Source: Acidobacteriota bacterium (GTDB lineage Bacteria > Acidobacteriota > Blastocatellia > Pyrinomonadales > Pyrinomonadaceae). Taken from it: DNA of 8,829 nt. The stretch is from the NCBI GenBank assembly GCA_013698055.1, contig JACCVS010000041.1, forward strand, positions 1 through 8,829, in the 5' to 3' direction. The notes below the pieces were generated by a model that saw only the letters and a program-made list of their open reading frames with translations, was not told the DNA's origin and ran no database searches. A program made the translations under genes and the position numbers. How positions within the stretch are numbered: the stretch's first letter is position 1; each line of letters begins with the position of its first letter. Of this stretch, positions 1-5,047 are shown in pieces.

Positions 1-226
1 TATGGCGCAGATGATCACGCCACCTCTGCACGTCAGTTGGCACAACATCCGTTGGGTGCTTGCCCCCAATGAACTGAAAGAAGTCGGCCACTGCTCGACG
101 ATAAGCACGGCGCGTCTCCTCAGAAACAGACTTATTGACGAAAGGAGTAGCAGAGCGAGGGTCAAAACGCTTAGGAGCGATGGCTTCCCTTTGCTGGAGA
201 TTTAGGAGGTTTTGATCAGGCGTCAT
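1..226 (-). CDS. Tyrosine recombinase (phage/ICE-type integrase), N-terminal part, cut by left edge
   Basis: This is an open minus-strand frame from ATG at 226 to the left edge, 75 codons, with no stop. The peptide begins MTPDQNLLNLQQREAIAPKR and continues with SEETRRAYRRAVADFFQFIG and a PTDVQRWRDHL segment. That is the typical core-binding (SAM-like) N-terminal domain of tyrosine recombinases, in which helices around 'T.raY...l..F..f' clamp DNA. The catalytic domain (R..H-R..H..Y) would lie beyond the left edge, so activity cannot be judged. The start is supported by GAGGTGA about 10 nt upstream and by a promoter at 273-301. It lies downstream of an HTH-parA-winged-helix operon in the same orientation, which suggests an integrated plasmid or integrative element. 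XerC/XerD-like resolution of plasmid dimers is an alternative role. Confidence 0.8.
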   Translation of the reverse strand, partial: MTPDQNLLNLQQREAIAPKRFDPRSATPFVNKSVSEETRRAYRRAVADFFQFIGGKHPTDVVPTDVQRWRDHLRH

Positions 227-265
227 GAGAGCACTTCACCTCAGAGCTATTTTAGAAGCCAGAAC

Positions 266-300
266 ACCTGTCATCATGGGCTAACAGTAAAAACCTGTCA
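266..300 (-). repeat. Pair of TGACAGGT direct repeats flanking the integrase promoter core
   Basis: ACCTGTCA (minus-strand TGACAGGT) occurs at 266-273 and 293-300, 27 bp apart. One copy overlaps the -35 element and the other sits at the expected transcription start. The position suits an operator pair or recombinase/excisionase arm sites, but an eight-base repeat may also arise by chance. Confidence 0.35.
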
Positions 301-301
301 A
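273..301 (-). promoter_or_regulatory. Sigma70-type promoter for the integrase gene
   Basis: On the minus strand a consensus -35 box TTGACA (296-301) is followed by a 17-bp spacer and a -10-like CATGAT (273-278, four of six matches). Transcription would start near 266, giving a leader of about 40 nt before the ATG at 226. The octamer TGACAGGT overlaps the -35 box and recurs just past the -10 box, so the promoter may be repressed by a protein that binds both copies. Confidence 0.5.
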
Positions 302-350
302 TAATTCTCTTCTGAAAAGACGCATTATCGGAATTGCCAGCAGAAGAATG

Positions 351-402
351 GGTTTTCGGCGAGCAACACTCTTTTGTTATTGAATTTAGTCGCCGGGAAA
401 CC
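351..402. repeat. Imperfect inverted repeat upstream of the integrase
   Basis: GGTTTTCGGCGA at 351-362 is matched in inverted orientation by TCGCCGGGAAACC at 390-402, which reads GGTTTCCCGGCGA on the other strand. Eleven positions pair, with one small gap, across a 27-bp AT-rich spacer. It lies in the 229-bp gap between the winged-helix gene and the integrase. Tyrosine recombinase core sites are often inverted arms, so it could be an attachment or resolution site. A spacer of 27 bp is longer than the usual 6-8 bp crossover, which argues for a regulatory site instead. Confidence 0.35.
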
Positions 403-455
403 TTCTCTGTATTGATGGTGTATGGGCTATATGGTACAAAGCACGGGACAATAGA

Positions 456-1496
456 TTAACTCTCCATCATCAATTTCTCATGCTTACACTTGGCTACACC
501 CTTCCCTTCACCTTCCGGATACCACCAGCCGGAGCCGCTGCAATCAGGGCAGGAACTGGCATCCACGCTGCCCTGTGGCGCGCTGACAGCCTCGTCTGGC
601 AATTCCCTGCCCTCGGCTCGGGCCTGCTTCTTGTCGAGCTTCCAGAGCCGGCGGCGCAGGTGCTCGGCCAGGAATGCCGGGACAGATGAGACGGTCGTGC
701 GCGCAGCGGCGATCTTGAGTTCAGCGGCGAGCACGTCGGCCAGTTCTCTCCAGCGGTCGCTTTCAGCGGGAGACAATTCTTTCCCAGTGATCTCTTTTGT
801 CAGAGTTTTGAGCGATGCGGTCAGCCCGGCCAGCGCAGCGTCATCATCACTTCGCTCAGTATTTGTCTTAATTAAAGTCTTAGGCTGCTCGAAAGCTGTT
901 GAATTCTCAACGACTTGACCCCCTCCACCTACCTCCAGTTTTTGGTTGGAGGGGGGACCCAATTTCTGGCTGGAGCTAGGAGGTGGTTGGAGGGAGGTGG
1001 TAGGAGGTGGTAGGAGGGCTATCTCTTCAGGCAATCGTACCTCGTAGACGGCACCATAGTTATCGCCCAGCTCCCATTTGATTTCTATCAAGCCAACAGC
1101 CTCAAGGCTACGTAAATGCGTCCGAAGCGTATTGTGGCTGACTCCCGCCCATTGCATCAGATCGCCCTGTCTGGCCTTCACTTGGCGGACGGGCACAATT
1201 GCGCCCCGCGTTCTCAAGTAAAGGGCGTCGTAAAGCTTTTTGCTGGTGCCTTTGAAGAGGCCTCCCGGAATGGCGTCTCTAGTAATTGAATTGGCAACCT
1301 TCGCAAAATCGCGCACCGGAGCAATTGGTCTGGCTTCTGGTTGGAGGGAGGTGGTAGGAGGTGGTAGGAGGGGCTGATCGCGAAACTTGGCGATCAAGCT
1401 CGAACTCTCCTGCGATTTGTCAGTAACTGGAGCAGTCTGCTTTTCGACGATGTCATTTAGCCCGCGTTGCAGACCTCTTTTGTTCTTCTGGCTCAT
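456..1496 (-). CDS. Winged-helix protein with C-terminal zinc-binding motif, candidate plasmid replication initiator or partition partner
   Basis: The protein has 346 residues. Residues about 85-157 form a winged-helix domain (SKKLYDALYLRTRGA, then GDLMQWAGVSHNTLRTHLRS as the HTH, then LIEIKWEL...YEVRLP as the wing). It is flanked by two copies of the proline-rich peptide LLPPPTTSLQP at 43-53 and 161-171. A helical segment follows at about 215-295, and the C-terminus carries CPDC...CKH (C316, C319, C337, H339), a small zinc-ribbon-like motif. The ATG at 1496 is the only sensible start, since the next Met is residue 114, and AAGGAG lies 13 nt upstream. It overlaps the end of parA by 44 bp, the position usually held by parB or by a rep gene in partition operons. 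The repeats inside the gene (see 919-1018 and 1338-1372) resemble iterons. The replication role is inferred; a centromere-binding protein is the main alternative. Confidence 0.65.
   Translation of the reverse strand: MSQKNKRGLQRGLNDIVEKQTAPVTDKSQESSSLIAKFRDQPLLPPPTTSLQPEARPIAPVRDFAKVANSITRDAIPGGLFKGTSKKLYDALYLRTRGAIVPVRQVKARQGDLMQWAGVSHNTLRTHLRSLEAVGLIEIKWELGDNYGAVYEVRLPEEIALLPPPTTSLQPPPSSSQKLGPPSNQKLEVGGGGQVVENSTAFEQPKTLIKTNTERSDDDAALAGLTASLKTLTKEITGKELSPAESDRWRELADVLAAELKIAAARTTVSSVPAFLAEHLRRRLWKLDKKQARAEGRELPDEAVSAPQGSVDASSCPDCSGSGWWYPEGEGKGVAKCKHEKLMMES
919..955. repeat. Inverted repeat within the winged-helix gene
   Basis: CCCCCTCCA at 919-927 pairs perfectly with TGGAGGGGG at 947-955 across 19 bases. 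The right arm is part of a series of TGGYTGGAGS-type elements on the plus strand (cores at 943-952, 967-976, 984-993 and 1338-1347). The left arm, followed by CCTACCTCCAG, is an inverted relative of the same G-rich element. Confidence 0.6.
984..1018 (+). repeat. 35-bp exact direct repeat, copy 1 (G-rich, iteron-like)
   Basis: This 35-bp block is identical to 1338-1372. It starts TGGTTGGAGGGAGG and ends with two tandem copies of the 10-mer AGGTGGTAGG (995-1004 and 1005-1014) plus AGGG. The 10-bp period equals about one helical turn. The plus strand carries many closely spaced GG/GGG runs and could form two-tier G-quadruplexes. On the minus strand it encodes the proline-rich linker after the winged helix. 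Confidence 0.85.
1338..1372 (+). repeat. 35-bp exact direct repeat, copy 2 (G-rich, iteron-like)
   Basis: This is identical over 35 bases to 984-1018, offset by 354 bp (118 codons), so both copies are read in the same frame and encode LLPPPTTSLQP. This copy lies before the winged-helix domain. Bases differ immediately outside the block. Perfect DNA identity over synonymous positions suggests either recent duplication or selection on the DNA itself. Confidence 0.85.
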
Positions 1497-2250
1497 ATTC
1501 TGACAAAAGCTCCTTACTTAGTTTGAGGAAATCGAAACTGCCGGGTGCCGAAGCGTCAAACTCGATGATGGATTTGCTGGCTGACGCGGCCTCAGCCAAG
1601 CGCACGTTCTTATGAATGATGGTCTGGATCATGAGGCCTCCGAAGAAATCGGAAACCTCTTTTTTAACATCCCGGTCGAGATTCTGACCGCGATTGAACA
1701 TATTGAGCAGGCCGCGAATCACAATATCGTCCTTTTCGTAGGCATCGGAGACGCGCGCGATCTGTCTCATCAGGTCAGTTAGGCCGTAGAGAGCATAGAA
1801 GCCGCAATCAACGACGACAATTACCTCATCTGCGGCCACAATCGCATTCATCGTCGCCGTGCGCATCGCCGGCGGCGTATCGATGATCACGTAGTCATAC
1901 TGGCCCTTGAGCTGTCTAAGACGAAGCCTGAGCAGGGAATCCCGGTTGTGGCTCGCTTCCAGCCGATTCTCCAGGTCCGGAGCGATGGCGTTGGCGATCA
2001 AGTGAAGATTTGGCTTGATTTCCGCGATGTAATCCCTGACATCCGGATTCTCGGCCGTCAGAAGTTGATAAGAAGTGTGTGTGAGCTGGCGCGGATCAAC
2101 GCCAAAGCTGATTCCGAGATTCCCCTGCGGATCAAGGTCAATGCCGAGCACGCGCTTGCCGTGATGTAGCGCGAGACAGGCGCTTAGATTGACGGCCACA
2201 GTCGTTTTGCCGGTGCCGCCCTTGGCGTTAGCAAGAACAATAGTCTTCAT
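1453..2250 (-). CDS. parA: ParA/Soj-family partition ATPase
   Basis: A 265-residue MinD/ParA-type ATPase that would position or segregate a plasmid or chromosome locus by ATP-dependent DNA binding. The deviant Walker A KGGTGKTT sits at residues 10-17 with the signature Lys at 10. The A' motif DLDPQGN is at 38-44 and Walker B VIIDTPPA at about 121-128. There is no N-terminal HTH extension, so it is of the short Soj/type-Ib kind and would need a separate DNA-binding partner. A good GGAGG lies 4 nt before the ATG, and the start overlaps the stop of the small HTH gene as ATGA, indicating translational coupling. The C-terminus (EEQKRSATRAK) is encoded in the 44-bp overlap with the winged-helix gene. 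No canonical ParB is present in the window. Confidence 0.93.
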   Translation of the reverse strand: MKTIVLANAKGGTGKTTVAVNLSACLALHHGKRVLGIDLDPQGNLGISFGVDPRQLTHTSYQLLTAENPDVRDYIAEIKPNLHLIANAIAPDLENRLEASHNRDSLLRLRLRQLKGQYDYVIIDTPPAMRTATMNAIVAADEVIVVVDCGFYALYGLTDLMRQIARVSDAYEKDDIVIRGLLNMFNRGQNLDRDVKKEVSDFFGGLMIQTIIHKNVRLAEAASASKSIIEFDASAPGSFDFLKLSKELLSEYEPEEQKRSATRAK

Positions 2251-2438
2251 GCTGCCTCCGCTTTAGGGACGATCAAGGCCAGTACTTCGCCTTTACTGAC
2301 CAGCTTCTTCCGGTCATCGAGCGGGTCAGGAAAGTGACGAATAACCCCTTCTTTAAGGAGCCTTGTCATTTTAAGTGGACTGACGCCCAGAAGTTTTCGG
2401 GCGGCTGTTGCGGTAATCAAATCATCCGGCATGCTCAT
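2247..2438 (-). CDS. Small MerR/excisionase-like HTH DNA-binding protein
   Basis: The 63-residue protein has a single MerR/AlpA-like winged HTH: ITATAARKLLGVSPLKMTRL as the helix-turn-helix, then KEGVIRHFPDPLDDRKKLVS as the wing with the DxRKKLV pattern of this fold, and GEVLALI as the final helix. It is first in the operon and its stop overlaps the parA start (ATGA). Small DNA-binding proteins encoded beside ParA often act as autorepressor and/or centromere binder, and that is the inferred role. No strong ribosome-binding site precedes the ATG at 2438, and an in-frame ATG at 2432 is possible. Palindromic sequences within 80 bp upstream are candidate binding sites. Confidence 0.75.
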   Translation of the reverse strand: MSMPDDLITATAARKLLGVSPLKMTRLLKEGVIRHFPDPLDDRKKLVSKGEVLALIVPKAEAA

Positions 2439-2459
2439 AGCCGAGGACGATACACTATC

Positions 2460-2519
2460 ATTCTAATTGATTCAATAAGATTCTACAGGGAAGGGAAGTG
2501 TGCGTCCCAAAACGTTTTG
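2460..2519. promoter_or_regulatory. Palindromes and short repeats upstream of the HTH-parA operon
   Basis: Three short elements lie between the parA operon and the TonB-like remnant: the perfect 12-bp palindrome CAAAACGTTTTG (2508-2519), the odd palindrome ATTGATTCAAT (2466-2476), and two ATTCTA copies at 2460-2465 and 2480-2485, exactly 20 bp apart. On the minus strand a weak promoter, TTGAAT-17 bp-TATCGT, can be drawn through the 11-bp palindrome. The cluster is a reasonable operator or parS-like site for the small HTH protein. This is inference from position only. Confidence 0.4.
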
Positions 2520-2554
2520 AGTGACAAGCTAACACCCTCTTCATAAATCCCACT

Positions 2555-3097
2555 TTAATAAAGGCTGAAGTTATATTCGATCTGGATGTATTGCGAAACG
2601 GGTCTACCATTCTTCGTCGCCGGACTAAATTTAATCTTTTTAGCTGCTTCCATCGCGCGTTCCGTCAAACCATGCGGCAATCCACTCACTGTAGTAATAT
2701 TCGTCACCATCCCGTTTGCTGAAAACACCGCTCTGAGCACTACTGTCCCGCTCACCTGGTTCTGCCTTGCTTCTTCTGTATACTGAGGCTCCGGTTCTCG
2801 CCAGGATTCGTGCTATTGAGCTAACTTCACTCGGCTTAAAAACTCGATTTGGATCAAAAGGACCGCTGTCTGCCTTAGTCGCAACATCCTCTTCATCGTT
2901 TGGCTGATAAGATGCTTTAGCATACACCCGACCAGTTGGATAATCGTAAAACCAGACTTCCACAGGAACAACAATTATGCCGTAAGTAAAGTTGTAACGA
3001 TCATAAGGGCACGAAGAACTCAGAAGCGTCGTGCTTGATATTCTGGCAGGCCAATAACTGATTTCACCGCACCAAGTGTGTAAGTATAAATAGGTCC
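2555..3097 (-). pseudogene. TonB-family protein, C-terminal domain, frameshifted and lacking its own N-terminus
   Basis: The frame from 2555 to about 2795 encodes PEPQYTEEARQNQVSGTVVL and a typical TonB C-terminal domain ending QYIQIEYNFSLY. This is the Acidobacteria-style 'energy transducer TonB' fold, which elsewhere contacts TonB-dependent receptors. The frame upstream of about 2797 encodes the natural lead-in (NRVFKPSEVSSIARILAR), but the two are one base out of register. Removing one A of the minus-strand AGAACCGG (2791-2798) restores a continuous protein. The upstream part (CGEISYWPARISST..., VEVWFYDYPTGRVYAK) has no signal peptide or membrane anchor and starts abruptly after a Fic-like sequence. 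Its AT-ending codons contrast with the GC-ending codons before 3098. It is most likely a pseudogene; a sequencing error at 2795 would remove only the frameshift. Confidence 0.75.
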
Positions 3098-3209
3098 CTC
3101 GCTCTAGGGTTTCTTCGGGATCGCGAATGTCTTCAAGGTTAATGAGGACTGAGGTGCCGGGGTAATACTCGTCTTCCGGGTTGCCGGTGGTGTCGTAGCG
3201 GTACGCCAT
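3098..3209 (-). pseudogene. Truncated Fic-family (AMP-transferase) toxin, N-terminal fragment only
   Basis: From ATG 3209 the first ~37 codons read MAYRYDTTGNPEDEYYPGTS and then VLINLEDIRDPEE. This matches the N-terminal strand of Fic/cell-filamentation proteins (YPGTxVLxNxxxIRDPExLE). Fic proteins transfer AMP to target proteins through an HxFx(D/E)GNGR motif, which is absent here. After about residue 37 the frame continues without a stop into the TonB-like sequence, with a clear change in codon use, so the rest of the Fic gene was lost at a junction near 3091-3107. The ATG is only 8 nt after the stop of the SxxxEG-motif ORF, as in Fic toxin-antitoxin operons. Identification rests on about 35 residues. 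Confidence 0.55.
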
Positions 3210-3217
3210 CTCCAGGG

Positions 3218-3370
3218 CTAACGTTTAGCCGTGGCCTTGGGCTTCATCTCCTTCCATAATGACCCAGCCTTCTTCGCTGGCGTCACTTTATGAGACCCTT
3301 TGTAGCCTTCAAGGCAGGCGGAGCCGACGACGGCTCGCACACTCTTCTCCCGCTCTATTTTAGCCATCAT
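3218..3370 (-). CDS. Small Fic-antitoxin-like protein (VbhA/YhfG type, SxxxEG motif)
   Basis: A 50-residue ORF (MMAKIEREKSVRAVVGSACL, then EGYKGSHKVTPAKKAGSLW and KEMKPKATAKR) ends at TAG 3218. SACLEG fits the (S/T)xxxE(G/N) inhibitory-helix signature of class I Fic antitoxins, whose Glu blocks ATP binding in the toxin. It is followed after 8 nt by the Fic-like start at 3209, the antitoxin-then-toxin order of VbhA-VbhT and YhfG-Fic. Codons are GC-ending, as in the Fic fragment. Either ATG (3370 or 3367) could be used, and no strong ribosome-binding site is visible. With the toxin truncated, the gene would be an orphan. The assignment depends on a short motif plus context. Confidence 0.55.
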   Translation of the reverse strand: MMAKIEREKSVRAVVGSACLEGYKGSHKVTPAKKAGSLWKEMKPKATAKR

Positions 3371-3733
3371 CGCCCATTGGAGTTTAGAAATACCTACCGA
3401 GCTTTGCGCGCTTGGCCTGATACAAATACTTCATGTGACGGATCTTTAATTAATTTTCGCGGGCCGCAAGTAAAAGATAACGCACTGCCGACTATATACA
3501 TGACGGAAGAAAACTATTACCACGACTCTTGAAGCCCAAAAGTTAATTTAGGAACCCCCGCACCTGGACGCCGCCTCTTTATGAGTCGAGGCCCCTTGGC
3601 CCGCAGGCCGTAGACCCAGCGCCCCTTGTCACTCGCAGTACGGGGTCTCTGTGGCAGGCAGACAACCTAAAGCTCTCTGCCGGGGCGGACGCCGAGTTCC
3701 CGCCCTTGCTCCGCCGCCAATTTAATCGCTGGC
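3371..3733. other. Gene-free interval with an AT-rich left part and a GC-rich structured right part
   Basis: The interval lies between the effector gene stop and the antitoxin-like ORF. About 3371-3550 is AT-rich, with no convincing gene and no consensus promoter that I can defend for the antitoxin. About 3551-3720 is GC-rich and packed with inverted repeats (see 3573-3705). The composition change near 3550 is sharp. No CRISPR repeats are present. Confidence 0.6.
3573..3705 (-). ncRNA. Candidate structured RNA downstream of the Cas12-like gene
   Basis: Five consecutive inverted repeats fall within 133 bp directly after the effector stop: 3573-3577/3588-3592 (GCCTC/GAGGC), 3598-3601/3606-3609 (GGCC/GGCC), 3622-3625/3642-3645 (CCCC/GGGG), 3657-3662/3676-3681 (GGCAGA/TCTGCC) and 3683-3688/3700-3705 (GGGCGG/CCGCCC). 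None is followed by a T-run, so a simple terminator is unlikely. Type V effectors and TnpB proteins commonly have their tracrRNA or omegaRNA in this position. GC-rich DNA yields short stems easily, so the RNA is a hypothesis. Confidence 0.35.
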
Positions 3734-5011
3734 TTAACCGCTTGTCAAAATGTATTCTCCGATCTTGACCCCATGCATGTGGTGTAAGCTGAGGGTCCCC
3801 GCGGTCGGCGAGGTTAACTCGGCCTCAATTCTTCTCAGGATTTCACGCCTTTGTTCTACTGGCTGTCTTAGATAAGTGATGAAGCTCTCCATTGTTCGAG
3901 ATGAATAAAAGCGATTATGCAGATTCACAGAAGCATTATGAGAAGTATTCGACCTGTAATGGCAGGAAGGGCAGGCAAACAAGGCTTCGGCGGGGCCAAA
4001 CGTGATTGATATGGGTTGATCTGTACTCAGACTCCTGACCGAATATGGGCGGCCCAGAGCGCCACAACGTGAGCAGACCTGTGCAGTTCCTAAAGGGCTG
4101 ATCTCGAATACCCTCACGCCCACCTCTGCCGCGACTTCTTTAAGATGGCTGACCAGATGACCCCGGTTGAATGCGACCATTGCTTTATTGACACCACGTT
4201 CCAGTTCTGCCTTCGGAATCAGATTTTCCATACTTTCCAACAGCAACACATCAGCCCTCGGATAAGGCCCTTCCGTCAGAGGATAGATGGTGTCTTCAAC
4301 ATTGAGCGCAAAGTTGATGATGCGCCGTGCCTGCTGTCTATATCTATCTTTCGCCATATTACGAATATGACCCCCGAGCCTCACGTGCGCGCTTTCTCCT
4401 CTGGGGATGCGTCCCATCTGTGAGCGCCGTCGGGCGAGTTCCAACTTATGAGAGGCCAGATGAGCGAGGGTTGGCCTCTTTTGTTTACGGCCCACATGCC
4501 GCCCGGTGGTCTCTGTCTGCTCTAACCAAAGATTTCGCTGGCGCAGGATAAGCGGCGCTCCTCCAACTCCGACTGCAAGCGTTGCGTACGCGCAGTCATG
4601 CGTTGCGATTCGAACGGCGCACGTAACCAGCCCCTCAGGACCCAACTCCTTCCGGTGAGTCCTTTCTGCTTGGAATAGCTCCTCCGGCTCCGACCGCCGC
4701 AGGTTACACGCCGCTTCGCTGTATGCCGTGTTCTGCGTCTTGATCATGAAGAAAAGATAAGCGGCGCGCGGACGATTCCCTTTCATTTTGAAGACGAGAC
4801 GTGCCCCTTTGATCTCAGCCGGACGCCAAATCTTCAGCGCCCGATCAAATAACTCAAATCCGACCTTCTCCCTCACGTCCCCTCTCTTCGGACCGGATTT
4901 GATCTTACCTGTTACAGCTACCTGTCGGAGATTAGCCAACCGCCGGTCTCCGTTGAAACCGAAGGGAATCCAAGCGGTTTCATGGCATTCTGTCTCGCTA
5001 CTGGTCATCAA
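3734..5011 (-). CDS. Cas12/TnpB-superfamily effector, C-terminal RuvC-zinc-ribbon half, apparently catalytically degenerate
   Basis: The frame encodes 425 residues if started at TTG 5011. It contains the wedge-like IWRPAEIKGARLVFK (61-75) and a RuvC-I region LVTCAVRIATHDCAYATLAV (128-147), where the usual VDLG reads VRIA, so the catalytic Asp appears to be Arg134. RuvC-II is ADVLLLESMENL with Glu259 kept. The zinc ribbon is CSRCG (C313, C316) and CPSC (C347, C350). RuvC-III is NTSHNASVNL, where the usual D-x-N-A-A-x-N has Ser357 for Asp. Two of the three acidic residues therefore look lost, as in naturally nuclease-dead type V proteins such as Cas12k. The frame is the same as the upstream half, separated only by TAG plus 11 sense codons. 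No ribosome-binding site precedes 5011, so this is probably not an independent gene. Confidence 0.75.
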   Translation of the reverse strand: MMTSSETECHETAWIPFGFNGDRRLANLRQVAVTGKIKSGPKRGDVREKVGFELFDRALKIWRPAEIKGARLVFKMKGNRPRAAYLFFMIKTQNTAYSEAACNLRRSEPEELFQAERTHRKELGPEGLVTCAVRIATHDCAYATLAVGVGGAPLILRQRNLWLEQTETTGRHVGRKQKRPTLAHLASHKLELARRRSQMGRIPRGESAHVRLGGHIRNMAKDRYRQQARRIINFALNVEDTIYPLTEGPYPRADVLLLESMENLIPKAELERGVNKAMVAFNRGHLVSHLKEVAAEVGVRVFEISPLGTAQVCSRCGALGRPYSVRSLSTDQPISITFGPAEALFACPSCHYRSNTSHNASVNLHNRFYSSRTMESFITYLRQPVEQRREILRRIEAELTSPTAGTLSLHHMHGVKIGEYILTSG

Positions 5012-5044
5012 GGAGAGTTCTAAAGACCCGGCTTCACCCTCTCT

Positions 5045-5047
5045 CTA
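5045..5047 (-). other. In-frame amber codon splitting the Cas12-like gene
   Basis: The minus strand reads ...AAC TTG CCT TAG AGA GAG GGT GAA GCC GGG..., and translation before and after the TAG stays in one frame and one protein family. One substitution from CAG, AAG, GAG, TGG or TAC/TAT would explain it. I see no features that would mark programmed readthrough. Confidence 0.8.

Noticed and set aside
2..205. Plus-strand ORF of 67 codons at the left edge
   Set aside because: It is antisense to a clear integrase N-terminus on the minus strand with a ribosome-binding site and promoter, and shows no domain of its own.
480..918. Plus-strand ORFs of 69 and 142 codons
   Set aside because: They are antisense to the conserved C-terminal part of the winged-helix protein (CPDC...CKH), have no ribosome-binding site and give low-complexity Ser/Arg-rich peptides.
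2508..2519. Intrinsic terminator at CAAAACGTTTTG
   Set aside because: The palindrome has no loop, is AT-rich and is not followed by a T-run, so it fits a protein-binding site better.
3290..3532. Plus-strand ORF of 80 codons
   Set aside because: It overlaps the antitoxin-like ORF antisense and has no recognisable features or start signals.
3371..3733. CRISPR array next to the Cas12-like gene
   Set aside because: No direct repeat of 25-40 bases recurs at regular spacing here or anywhere in the window; only inverted repeats are seen.
5006..5014. Independent translation start (TTG 5011 or ATG 5008) for the C-terminal effector half
   Set aside because: No Shine-Dalgarno sequence lies within 15 nt, and the preceding 11 codons after TAG read as family-like sequence, so interruption of one gene is simpler.
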